Below, piece after piece: positions 1-6,983 of a DNA stretch of 8,843 bases (position 1 is its first letter; each line of letters begins with the position of its first letter). The notes under the pieces are model-generated. The model saw only the letters and a list, made by a program, of their open reading frames with translations. It had not been told where the DNA came from and did not search any database. The position numbers and the translations under genes are program-made. The DNA is from Bacteroidota bacterium (lineage in GTDB: Bacteria > Bacteroidota > Bacteroidia > Chitinophagales > Chitinophagaceae): assembly GCA_023423015.1 (NCBI GenBank), contig JAFAGE010000447.1, forward strand, positions 1 to 8,843, in the 5' to 3' direction.

Positions 1-187
1 TGCCTACCCAGCACACCAGTAACCATGCAAGGTTGAGGAACAACCAGAACCTGGCATATACAACAAATGCTTCTACTGGAATTGACTCACTCAGCCAGAG
101 CTGTGCGACAAGCACGACGAGGTTAAGGGTGATCAGATCCAATCCTGCAAGTACGAGCTGCAGGAACCGGATGAAACGATAGTTCAT
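1..187 (-). CDS. Probable polyprenyl-phosphate sugar phosphotransferase, N-terminal 62 residues (3' end outside window)
   Basis: An ORF too short for routine calling starts at the ATG at 185-187 and runs off the left edge. Its translation begins MNYRFIRFLQLVLAGLDL, continues with ITLNLVVLVAQLW, and has a second hydrophobic segment at about 41-61 containing FWLFLNLAWLLVCW. Two membrane helices with a short polar link (SESIPVEA) match the N-terminal membrane bundle of WcaJ/PglC-type exopolysaccharide glycosylphosphotransferases of Bacteroidota, which move sugar-1-phosphate onto undecaprenyl phosphate to start repeat-unit assembly. The catalytic domain lies outside the window, so the call rests on this N-terminal style and on operon position (31 bases after wecB, same strand). 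No Shine-Dalgarno is evident, as is usual in this phylum. Another membrane protein of the locus, such as a polymerase or flippase, is the alternative. Confidence 0.62.
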   Translation of the reverse strand, partial: MNYRFIRFLQLVLAGLDLITLNLVVLVAQLWLSESIPVEAFVVYARFWLFLNLAWLLVCWVG

Positions 188-218
188 GACGTATTCTTAA
201 ATAAGGTGAATAGCCTGG

Positions 219-1328
219 TTAAACCGCAACTTCTTGTTTGGAGTACAATTTTATCAGTTTGTCTACGATCCGCGGTGAAGTATTGCCATCCCATAATGGT
301 GGCACATCTCCCTTTTTCCATTGACCGCTAAGCAGCCGGCTGAGATAGGGTGCAAGATTTGAAGGATCTGTGCCCACGAGCTCGTTGGAACCGGTGGTTA
401 CTGTTTCAGGTCTCTCAGTGGAGTCGCGAAGCGTCATGCAGGGAACTCTGAGTACGGTAGTTTCTTCAGTGATACCCCCTGAATCTGTGATCACGCCTTT
501 GGCGTTTTTAACCATGTAAATGAATTCAAGGTATCCCATCGGCTCCACCTGCAGCAGGCGTGGATGGCTATACTTTATCACTTCCAGTTTCTGGCGCGTC
601 CTGGGATGCACCGGGAATACTATCGGAAAATCGCCCGTTCCATCCAGGATTGCATCGAGCATTGTTTTCAGTTTGTACGGATCGTCTACGTTCGCAGGGC
701 GGTGTAATGTAACCAGGAAATATTCAGAAGTGCGCAGACCGAATTGTTTCCAGATTTCAGGTTGTTGCAGCCTTTCGAGGTTCTGGTACAACGTGTCGAT
801 CATGGTGTTTCCCACGAAGTGAATTCGTTTTTCTTCCACACCTGCCTGGCGAAGATGACGATTGGCTACATCACTGGTGGTGAAGAAGTGATCGCAGATT
901 GAATCGGTCACGATCCTGTTGATTTCTTCAGGCATTGTCATATCGCCCGAACGAATTCCCGCTTCCACGTGAACCACGGGAATACAGAGTTTTTTAGCCA
1001 CGATGGTGCAGGCCATGGTTGATGTTACATCACCTACTACCAGCACAACATCCGGGCGATTTGTTTCCATTACTTTTTCGAAGCGAACCATAATTGCAGC
1101 CGTCTGTTCGGCTTGCGATCCGCCACCAGCTTCCAGGTTTACGTCGGGCTCAGGAATACCAAGCTGCTCGAAGAAATCTCCGCTCATTTTTTTATCGTAA
1201 TGCTGGCCTGTGTGAATCAGCCGGTATTCGATGTCTTGTCCGTTTGCGCGGGCTGCACTGATGGCTTTGATGATAGGCGCAACTTTCATGAAATTAGGGC
1301 GCGCACCTGCAATGATGGCTACGATCAT
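219..1328 (-). CDS. wecB: UDP-N-acetylglucosamine 2-epimerase, non-hydrolysing
   Basis: WecB is a cytosolic GT-B-fold enzyme that interconverts UDP-GlcNAc and UDP-ManNAc. At 369 residues it is full length. Landmarks are GARPNFMKVAP (8-18, with R10 and K15), TGQHYD (40-45), VVGDVTST (97-104, D100), HVEAGIRS (120-127, E122), MPEEINR (132-138), VGNTMID (172-178), VTLHRPANVD (206-215, H209), FPVHPRT (238-244), TDSGGITEE (281-289) and RDSTERPET (301-309). By homology with E. coli WecB, D100, E122, E134 or E135 and H209 fall at the catalytic and UDP-binding positions. The GARPNFMK and HRPANVD forms belong to a widespread subgroup distinct from the E. coli GTRPEAIK and HRREN forms. The start at 1328 gives the expected beta-strand N-terminus MIVAIIAGARP. 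It follows the GT26 gene by 50 bases and precedes the priming transferase by 31 bases. UDP-ManNAc for the GT26 enzyme is the obvious use. Confidence 0.96.
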   Translation of the reverse strand: MIVAIIAGARPNFMKVAPIIKAISAARANGQDIEYRLIHTGQHYDKKMSGDFFEQLGIPEPDVNLEAGGGSQAEQTAAIMVRFEKVMETNRPDVVLVVGDVTSTMACTIVAKKLCIPVVHVEAGIRSGDMTMPEEINRIVTDSICDHFFTTSDVANRHLRQAGVEEKRIHFVGNTMIDTLYQNLERLQQPEIWKQFGLRTSEYFLVTLHRPANVDDPYKLKTMLDAILDGTGDFPIVFPVHPRTRQKLEVIKYSHPRLLQVEPMGYLEFIYMVKNAKGVITDSGGITEETTVLRVPCMTLRDSTERPETVTTGSNELVGTDPSNLAPYLSRLLSGQWKKGDVPPLWDGNTSPRIVDKLIKLYSKQEVAV

Positions 1329-1378
1329 ACGTGGTTTTGTATTGGTTAGTTTTCGTATTACGGATTGATGCTACCGGA

Positions 1379-2137
1379 TTATCTTACCAGGCGAAGCCGG
1401 TGTTTCAATACCAGCATGATGAATTTCCAGTTGCCTACAAGGTATCGTTTGAACATGCGTTTTGGCTCCTGGTACACGCGGTAAAGCCATTCAAGACCAC
1501 TGTTCTGCATCCATAGCGGTGCGCGTTTTACATAACCGGCAACCACATCGAAGCTGCCGCCTACACCCATGGTGAAGTTGACATTGCTGAGCAGGTCGCG
1601 GTTTTCATAAAGGAACTTCTCTTTTAGCGGAGAAGTGATGGCAACAAAAAGCATGTTTGCACCACTGTCGGCAATTTGCTGGGCGATGGAACGCTCTTCC
1701 GATTTTTTGAAATACCCGTTACGGTATCCTGCGATGATGTTGTGAGAATATTTTGAGGCATAGTGCTGTACTACTGAATTAAGCACATGATCTTTTGCAC
1801 CGAAGAAAAAGATTTTATAACGCTTGCGATATGCCAGTTCTACGAGTTTGTCCATCAGGTCGATGCCTGTAACGCGCTCTACTATTGGCTTACCAAGAAA
1901 ACGTGACGCCCATACAACGCCCTGTCCATCGGCATTGATAATGTCGGCAGTAACAACGCTTTCTTTCAACAGCGGATCTTTGTGCATGAGAACGATCTTG
2001 CCTGCATTTACCACGGTGTGGCTGAGGCGGCGGTTGCTGTCTATGGCATCCGCAATGTGTTGGATGGTTTCATCCATCGTCAAGTTGTCAATAGGGGTAC
2101 CAAGGATGTCGACTCTTGGCTGTTTGGTCGCTTGCAT
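1379..2137 (-). CDS. WecG/TagA/CpsF family (GT26) glycosyltransferase, probable ManNAc transferase
   Basis: This 252-residue enzyme belongs to GT26, whose members transfer N-acetylmannosamine (TagA) or ManNAc-uronic acid (WecG) onto a polyprenyl-diphosphate-linked first sugar at the inner membrane. Family landmarks appear in order: VDILGTPIDNLTMDE (9-23), TVVNAGK (41-47), NADGQGVVW (68-76) with candidate catalytic D70, ERVTGIDLM (87-95), KIFFFGA (108-114), GVGGSFDVVAGYVKRAP (191-207) and GLEWLYR (214-220) with EPKRMFKRY (224-232). The basic, hydrophobic C-terminal tail (about 226-252) matches the membrane-associating appendage known for TagA. The usual central PKQE-like motif reads ITSPLKEKF (168-176), a divergent form. 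Fifty bases downstream lies wecB, which supplies UDP-ManNAc. No UDP-ManNAc dehydrogenase (wecC) is in the window, so ManNAc rather than its uronic acid is the simplest donor guess. Confidence 0.92.
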   Translation of the reverse strand: MQATKQPRVDILGTPIDNLTMDETIQHIADAIDSNRRLSHTVVNAGKIVLMHKDPLLKESVVTADIINADGQGVVWASRFLGKPIVERVTGIDLMDKLVELAYRKRYKIFFFGAKDHVLNSVVQHYASKYSHNIIAGYRNGYFKKSEERSIAQQIADSGANMLFVAITSPLKEKFLYENRDLLSNVNFTMGVGGSFDVVAGYVKRAPLWMQNSGLEWLYRVYQEPKRMFKRYLVGNWKFIMLVLKHRLRLVR

Positions 2138-2170
2138 AAATGAAAGTGGTATTAACTTTAATGGTTATAC

Positions 2171-3382
2171 TTACAATTCCGTGCCAGCCACAACTTTTTC
2201 TGTTCTGGCTTTTCGCTCTGTTCTGGTTTCGCTTAGGATATAGTAGGTTAAACCATAGAATATCCATGCCTGCGACCAACGCATATATGCTATCTTATTC
2301 GTCAGAAATTTTCTTTTCTGATAATAGAAATAGCCGCGTGGCGACTGCATGTTGTTAACGGTCCATTTCATTACGCGTTCTGCAAGCTGTTTGTTCGGCT
2401 CGAATATGCCGGCTTTGTTCAGGGTAACGAACAACTGCGACGGTGCATGAATGTCAATGGGATATAGGGAGTTATTATAATACGATGATCGTCCGCTTTC
2501 GTCGAAGAAATTTTCCAGGTAATACTTCATTCCTTTTTCGATGTAAACATCGAAAGATTTATCACCTGTGAAGTTCTGGTAGTCGACAATACATTCAAGG
2601 TTGAAGCCTGTATGAAAATTATCGATCCACTGGTGCCATGGCAATGTGCTGTAAAACCACGAGCCATCGGCATTCTGTTGACCACAACAGTAAGCTACTG
2701 CCTTCCGGGATGTTTCCTGCAAGAGGTCTTCTTTTGTGATAGAGAAGATCCGGGCAAGTAACCGTGCACCGAGAAGTGATGCATTGAATACTGATGTTTT
2801 GTCGATAGGTGAATAAGAGAATACAAAGTTTCCATCTTCCGTTTCCGTTCTGTTCAGGTCCTTCAGCACAAAATCTTTCGTGGATATTCCAGCGTCCAGG
2901 TAAGTATTGTTGCCTGTTACCTCCCATGCATCAATCAATGCATTTGCTGCAAATGTAGATGCTACAACGGTAGGCGTATGCCTTGGAAAATAGAAAGCTT
3001 TAGATTCCCAGGGAAAGTTGTATCCCCAGCAATTTCCCGAATAACCGGGCGACTTTAATTCAATGAGCTTCGACGCAAGAAAGTTGATCCTATCGGAATA
3101 CTTTTCCAGTCCTTCAATCCGGGCAAGATTGCAGTATCCGGTCAGAAATAATGCAAGGCCCTTTGGATTATAGCCTTTTCTGATACCGACGAGCGGCCGC
3201 AAATTAACGGGGAGACGTTTAAACAGCTGGATCCATGCCAGCCTGGGAAAACGCGCCTTCGGAATGAGCGGCAGGCTTTGAAACAAGGCGCTGTTCAACC
3301 CATCATAAGGATCATAACCTTTGAATCCTTCCTTCTCACAATAAGCAATCAGCTTGTTCAGACTCTGCGCTGCGGATGCCAT
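2171..3382 (-). CDS. Uncharacterised alpha/alpha-toroid-like protein of polysaccharide loci
   Basis: I recognise this 403-residue protein only as a type seen in polysaccharide clusters, where I recall it sometimes carrying an unconvincing 'delta-aminolevulinic acid dehydratase' label. It looks cytosolic, with no signal peptide. Repeated helical hairpins with aromatic and glycine turns suggest an alpha/alpha toroid, as in six-hairpin glycosidases, polysaccharide lyases and glucuronyl C5-epimerases. Motifs include CWGYNFPWES (118-127), FPRHTPTVV (132-140), ANALIDAWEVTG (146-157), QNADGSWFYS (236-245), DNFHTGFNLE (254-263), SPRGYFYYQKR (347-357) and YMRWSQAW (366-373). The conserved-looking aromatic, His and acidic residues in these turns could line a sugar-binding cleft. 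The last 20 residues are charged and contain RTER and RTEK, produced by an imperfect DNA repeat. It lies between the CapK-like gene (40-base gap) and the GT26 gene (33-base gap). Lyase, epimerase, hydrolase and non-catalytic glycan-binding roles are all possible. No function is assigned. Confidence 0.75.
   Translation of the reverse strand: MASAAQSLNKLIAYCEKEGFKGYDPYDGLNSALFQSLPLIPKARFPRLAWIQLFKRLPVNLRPLVGIRKGYNPKGLALFLTGYCNLARIEGLEKYSDRINFLASKLIELKSPGYSGNCWGYNFPWESKAFYFPRHTPTVVASTFAANALIDAWEVTGNNTYLDAGISTKDFVLKDLNRTETEDGNFVFSYSPIDKTSVFNASLLGARLLARIFSITKEDLLQETSRKAVAYCCGQQNADGSWFYSTLPWHQWIDNFHTGFNLECIVDYQNFTGDKSFDVYIEKGMKYYLENFFDESGRSSYYNNSLYPIDIHAPSQLFVTLNKAGIFEPNKQLAERVMKWTVNNMQSPRGYFYYQKRKFLTNKIAYMRWSQAWIFYGLTYYILSETRTERKARTEKVVAGTEL
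2200..2233. repeat. Imperfect tandem repeat, 18 + 16 bases, in toroid gene 3' end
   Basis: On the plus strand, ctgttctggcttttcgct (2200-2217) is followed directly by ctgttctggtttcgct (2218-2233). The copies are the same except that the second lacks two bases. It lies inside the final codons of the toroid gene and encodes the charged tail region with RTER and RTEK (residues 384-395). The two copies keep the same reading frame only over their ctgttctgg portion. Confidence 0.85.
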
Positions 3383-3422
3383 AATTCGTGGTAAAATTAC
3401 TCTTAGTTATTTTGAAATGCAA

Positions 3423-4685
3423 CTATAAGACCCGGGAAACTACAAGTTTAAACTTGCCGGAGCGGGTTTTATGTATGCCATTTTCGTCTACTTTGTTGAA
3501 ACGGATGGTCAAACTGTCATTCAGACGCTGCCGGAGCTTCTTCAGCAGCAATTCCTCGTCATTTGGCCGGAATCCGGGGCTTGTGACCAGGTTCACGTCA
3601 ATTGCAGCCCGGGACTCCTGGACAATCTGTGCATATTTCAGGTTAGGAACCCCCTGGAAAGCTACACCCAGGCGGCCTATCCGGGTGCCGTCTTCAAGTA
3701 AAACGACGTCGTCTACCCTGCCCTCGATCGAACTAACCCCTACTCCCCTGCCACAGGCACAGGGTTTATCCATGTGGTGAAAGGTGTCGTCGATCTGGTA
3801 TTTTATGAGCGGAAAAGCTTTGTTGATAAACCCGGTTGTCAGCACTCCCTGCGGACGGTATTCGAAATAGCTGTAGACCGGTGCCTCATGATAATTGCCA
3901 TACTCACATTCGTGAAGCAGGATGGTGCGTTCGGCAGTACTGTACCTGTCATAGATTCTTCCGTTAAATGCCTTTTCAATCTTTTCACGTTGAAAAGGAT
4001 ACAATGTTTCGGACGATGTAAACAACAATGGCACTTCTACCTTAATTCCTTCTTCTTCAAAAAGGTTTACCATGGTAAACAATGAGCTTGGAAAAGCTAC
4101 AATAGATTTCGGCCTGAATTCTTCAATATGCCTGGCGTACTTATGAATGTTTGCTTTCGACAGAAGATAACTTGAAAGATAGAGTGCATTTTCTGCGCGG
4201 TTGTAATAATCAAGTGTTTTGTTGTCGAGAACACCACGCATGGAAACATGCGGATCACCGATCGCAAGGCCCTGTGCGGCCCGGTATTGCCATACATAGG
4301 CGTTTTCTTTCAAAATTGATCCTGCCGAACGGTACAAAGTCAGCGGCGTACCTGATGTGCCGCTTGTAAATGCTTTTTTGGTAAGTCGCGAGTGCGACGT
4401 CAACAACGTTTCTTCCTTGCCCTTGATTGATACTTTATTTATTTCAGGAAGCCGGTCATACACTTTACGAAAGCCTCCTTTTAAGTCGATACCTGCATAA
4501 AGGTCTTTGTAAAACGGAGAATGTTCTGCCGCAAACCGGATCATGTGCAATGCCTTCTTCTCCTTAATGTGCTGGAGTTCATCGGCACTCAGCTTCGACA
4601 ATTCATCAATTTTGGCAATCTGCCTGTTGAGCAAAAAATTATGACGGGTCAGATAGGCAATGTTTTCACGGATTACTTTAACCAT
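3423..4685 (-). CDS. CapK/PaaK-like adenylate-forming enzyme (phenylacetate-CoA ligase-like)
   Basis: This 420-residue ANL-superfamily protein belongs to the CapK/PaaK-like group found in capsule loci. It is expected to activate a carboxylic acid with ATP as acyl-adenylate, then pass it to CoA or another acceptor. The core motifs look intact: phosphate-binding TSGTSGTPL (107-115), YSTAER (248-253), YQIDD (296-300), EGRVDDVV (321-328) and the C-terminal TRSGKFK with the likely catalytic lysine K411. Cysteines and a histidine (HEC with C260, H266, and CACGRG with C309 and C311) recall a metal-binding arrangement in PaaK-like proteins; this is inference. No signal peptide or membrane helix is seen, so it is cytosolic. 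Length is normal for PaaK-like enzymes. Its start overlaps the GT4 stop, and 40 bases separate it from the toroid gene. Phenylacetate is unlikely to be the substrate here. Acylation or amidation of the glycan is the contextual guess. Confidence 0.88.
   Translation of the reverse strand: MVKVIRENIAYLTRHNFLLNRQIAKIDELSKLSADELQHIKEKKALHMIRFAAEHSPFYKDLYAGIDLKGGFRKVYDRLPEINKVSIKGKEETLLTSHSRLTKKAFTSGTSGTPLTLYRSAGSILKENAYVWQYRAAQGLAIGDPHVSMRGVLDNKTLDYYNRAENALYLSSYLLSKANIHKYARHIEEFRPKSIVAFPSSLFTMVNLFEEEGIKVEVPLLFTSSETLYPFQREKIEKAFNGRIYDRYSTAERTILLHECEYGNYHEAPVYSYFEYRPQGVLTTGFINKAFPLIKYQIDDTFHHMDKPCACGRGVGVSSIEGRVDDVVLLEDGTRIGRLGVAFQGVPNLKYAQIVQESRAAIDVNLVTSPGFRPNDEELLLKKLRQRLNDSLTIRFNKVDENGIHKTRSGKFKLVVSRVL
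4678..4685 (-). other. Overlapping stop/start junction, GT4 gene to CapK-like gene
   Basis: On the minus strand the bases ATGGTTAA hold both the start of the CapK-like gene and the last codons of the GT4 gene (GGT TAA in the GT4 frame). A purine run AAAAGG lies only three bases before the ATG, which is close for a Shine-Dalgarno. Terminating ribosomes probably re-initiate here. It is the only gene overlap in the window. Confidence 0.85.
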
Positions 4686-5739
4686 TTACCTTTTCATTTA
4701 ACATGTTTGCATAGAGTAACTGCAGCGACTTTACTACTGCAGCGGGTGTATATTCTTTTGTAACCTGTAGCGAATTGCTGCCGTATTCTGCAAGTCGTTC
4801 CCTACTTGCAAGAACTTCGCCAATGATGTCGCCTAAAGCCTGCTGGTCGCCGGGCTTGAATAACCAGCCATTAAAACCAGGCTTTACAATTTCCGGCACA
4901 CCGCCAACGGTTGTGGCAATAATGGGCTTACCGTACGACATTGCTTCCAGTATTGAAATCGGCAAACCTTCATTGTATGAAGGAAGCACGTATACATCGC
5001 ACTTATTGAGCAGTTCCGCTTTTTTCGGACCGCTCACCCAACCTGCGAAATGTACATCGCCATTGAAGTTGTATTCACCTATAGCCTTATTGAGTTTTTC
5101 TTCATCACCAATACCGCCAATCGTAAATGTAATCTTGTGCTGAAATGCTTCACGATTTTTTCCAAGCACCTGCAGAAGGTCGTATACACCTTTCTTTTCA
5201 GTGATATGTCCAAGGAAAAGCAGGTTGACCGAACCGTTGCGCGATACCGGCGCAATGGCTGCATCTTCAATTACATTATTTATAATTACGAGGCGGCGCA
5301 ATCTGAACGTGGACGAATAGTACTGTTTCCAGTTTTGTGACAAGCAGATTACTGCATCGGCACTTTCAACAATAAACCGGATGTAACGCTTCATGAAGCG
5401 GCTTCGTCCATAAAAGTTATGGAACCCGCCTCCATGTATGTGGAGTATTACCTTTTTACCAAACATCTTCCCGATCAGCACCAGTATCGATTTGCGCCAG
5501 AAACTGCCGCGCGATGCATGGTGAATGTGCAGGATTTTTATTTCGCGATCAGTAGCACATACGTAAATCAACTTAAATATCGCCGCCACGTACACGGCAA
5601 ATTGTTTCGCAAACGATTTGGTAACGTATGTAGGGATAAACTTGAATGGCTGTATATTCTTTGAATATACTTCAAGTACGGCGCCGATTCCGCCGCGATG
5701 GTTTCTGTGATCCGGTCCTATGTATAAAACCTGTTTCAT
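4678..5739 (-). CDS. GT4-family glycosyltransferase
   Basis: This retaining GT-B glycosyltransferase of 353 residues is full length for the family. It should act at the cytoplasmic face of the inner membrane, adding one sugar to the lipid-linked intermediate. The N-terminal acceptor domain begins with VLYIGPD and a glycine-rich GGIG loop (16-19). ILHIHHAS (69-76) and LHIHGGGFHNFYG (99-111) follow. The C-terminal donor domain has LLFLGHITEKKGVYDLL (173-189), a family landmark, then IGGIGDE (207-213), HFAGWVSG (230-237), DVYVLPSYNEGLPISILEA (248-266) with the E-x7-E pair E257/E265, and GKPIIATTVGGVPEIV (270-285). The donor sugar cannot be read from sequence. The 3' end overlaps the CapK-like gene by 8 bases, indicating translational coupling. 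The upstream gap to the polymerase gene is 10 bases. Confidence 0.94.
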   Translation of the reverse strand: MKQVLYIGPDHRNHRGGIGAVLEVYSKNIQPFKFIPTYVTKSFAKQFAVYVAAIFKLIYVCATDREIKILHIHHASRGSFWRKSILVLIGKMFGKKVILHIHGGGFHNFYGRSRFMKRYIRFIVESADAVICLSQNWKQYYSSTFRLRRLVIINNVIEDAAIAPVSRNGSVNLLFLGHITEKKGVYDLLQVLGKNREAFQHKITFTIGGIGDEEKLNKAIGEYNFNGDVHFAGWVSGPKKAELLNKCDVYVLPSYNEGLPISILEAMSYGKPIIATTVGGVPEIVKPGFNGWLFKPGDQQALGDIIGEVLASRERLAEYGSNSLQVTKEYTPAAVVKSLQLLYANMLNEKVNG

Positions 5740-5749
5740 GGGTAACGCA

Positions 5750-6979
5750 CTAGTCTTCGTCTTCTATGAACTGCGTGTTGTACAACGACGAGTTTGCAAA
5801 GAACATAGAGAAGAAGAATACGATTGTGATATTGTGACTTCTTAATGCATCATTATACATCAAAATCAAAATGAAGATGATGAACAAAAATGTTTTGTAT
5901 TTATTATTATAACTCGTAAAGAACCTGTTGATGTAAAGGATCAGCCAGAGGATGCCCACAACCAGCAGAATGCCTCCCTGTATCATCAGGAAAAACAGGT
6001 AAGGACGCGTACCCACCATCAACCATTGCATGGTTTGCGAGAATTGCGACATCTCACCGACATCTGTAGAACGGAAAATGCCATACTCAAAGCCAAACAG
6101 GAATGTCACGGTATTTTCAGCGAGCATTTGCCAGGCAAGAATGATCTTGGTGAACCGGGGAACATCTGAATATGTGTAGATATCACCGAACAGGTAACCT
6201 TCAATGAAGTCTTTACTGAAGATACCTGTGAGGTTGTTTTCAAAATCAACACCGATGTTGGTAGTAAAGAACCGGTTGAAGATAAACAGGGCTAACCCCG
6301 CTGCGAGACCCGCGCCTAATATACTTTTAACCTTGGGCTTGAAGTGTATAAACAGGATCAGCATCGGAATCAATATGAACGAAATTTTGGTTTCGTTCAG
6401 GAAAAGGGGAACCAGGCAGAAATAAAGCATCAACCGCTGCGACAGATTCTGCGTGAAATGCGACATGAAAAACACCATGCAAATCACGCTGAGCGTGAGG
6501 TTACCCGTTCCAAGATTTCCGTAAGTTCCACCAACTGCATCTGATGGACCGTGTATACTAAACTGGTACGCTGCAACAGGCAGCTGCGCAATCAGGAAGA
6601 CTGTTCCGAACTTCCTTACAATTTCCACGTAGTCTGCGGCGAGTTCTTCATTGTCGCCGGAAAAGACGTGATTGAAGAAAATCGACAAGCAGAGTATGTT
6701 GATGATTTCACGTAAACCGTTCAGCGAGTAAAGAATGTCGTTATCGTTATTGACAAGATTGATGGTAATGCAACCAACGATAAAGAGCAGGATAGTTGCG
6801 AGCCTTGGTTTGATCGACGAGAGACTGGTAATCGCAAGCCCCATGATGATCAAATCGAAACCAGCATAGAATGCCGTCCGGCTCGCCTGTAAAAAGTCAG
6901 AAATAAGTCCGGAACATCCTGACAAAAACAGCAGGATGGAGAACATCGATTTCTGAAAATTATCTAGTGCAGGTCGCAT
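5750..6979 (-). CDS. Multi-pass membrane protein, probable O-antigen/EPS polymerase (Wzy-like)
   Basis: This 409-residue inner-membrane protein has about 10 to 12 hydrophobic segments, roughly at residues 11-30, 38-54, 60-78, 90-107, 124-141, 160-176, 183-212 (possibly two), 217-236, 330-350, 362-379 and 383-396. A long hydrophilic stretch (about 240-325) probably forms the large periplasmic loop typical of Wzy polymerases and O-antigen ligases, which act on undecaprenyl-diphosphate-linked glycans. Small landmarks also fit: GGTYGNLGTGN at 150-160, NETKIS at 195-200, and several arginines in or beside the loop (R275, R303, R325). Wzy sequences diverge strongly, so assignment rests on topology, length and position among glycosyltransferases. 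The N-terminus MRPALDNFQK precedes the first membrane helix cleanly. A later Met at residue 12 is possible but would shorten the cytoplasmic lead. It sits 4 bases after the Gtf3-like gene and 10 bases before the GT4 gene. WaaL-type ligase is the main alternative. Confidence 0.78.
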   Translation of the reverse strand: MRPALDNFQKSMFSILLFLSGCSGLISDFLQASRTAFYAGFDLIIMGLAITSLSSIKPRLATILLFIVGCITINLVNNDNDILYSLNGLREIINILCLSIFFNHVFSGDNEELAADYVEIVRKFGTVFLIAQLPVAAYQFSIHGPSDAVGGTYGNLGTGNLTLSVICMVFFMSHFTQNLSQRLMLYFCLVPLFLNETKISFILIPMLILFIHFKPKVKSILGAGLAAGLALFIFNRFFTTNIGVDFENNLTGIFSKDFIEGYLFGDIYTYSDVPRFTKIILAWQMLAENTVTFLFGFEYGIFRSTDVGEMSQFSQTMQWLMVGTRPYLFFLMIQGGILLVVGILWLILYINRFFTSYNNKYKTFLFIIFILILMYNDALRSHNITIVFFFSMFFANSSLYNTQFIEDED

Positions 6980-6983
6980 AACA

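Noticed and set aside
1361..1380. Direct repeat cggatt at 1361-1366 and 1375-1380 in the gap between the GT26 gene and wecB.
   Set aside because: Six bases, two copies and no symmetry. It is not distinguishable from chance.
1824..2243. A 139-codon plus-strand frame across the start of the GT26 gene.
   Set aside because: Composition is Ser/Arg/Leu-rich as expected for antisense translation, and the minus-strand GT26 and toroid genes explain the DNA.
2171..3382. Naming the toroid protein delta-aminolevulinic acid dehydratase.
   Set aside because: The sequence shows no TIM-barrel dehydratase motifs such as the Schiff-base lysine regions or metal-binding cysteine cluster, and the context is polysaccharide synthesis.
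3383..3430. Promoter-like bases upstream of the toroid gene: GTTG, about 20 bases, then TAATTTTA, resembling the Bacteroidota -33/-7 pattern.
   Set aside because: The -7 match lacks the final G, the -33 part overlaps the preceding stop codon, and a transcript would start almost at the ATG. AT-rich gaps give such matches by chance.
3388..3780. A 130-codon plus-strand frame opposite the CapK-like C-terminus.
   Set aside because: It overlaps the conserved CACGRG and TRSGKFK coding region on the minus strand and has no domain-like features.
5750..6979. Calling the membrane protein a Wzx flippase.
   Set aside because: Wzx proteins have 12 to 14 evenly spaced helices without a long hydrophilic loop. 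Here a stretch of about 85 residues near the C-terminal third points to a polymerase or ligase.
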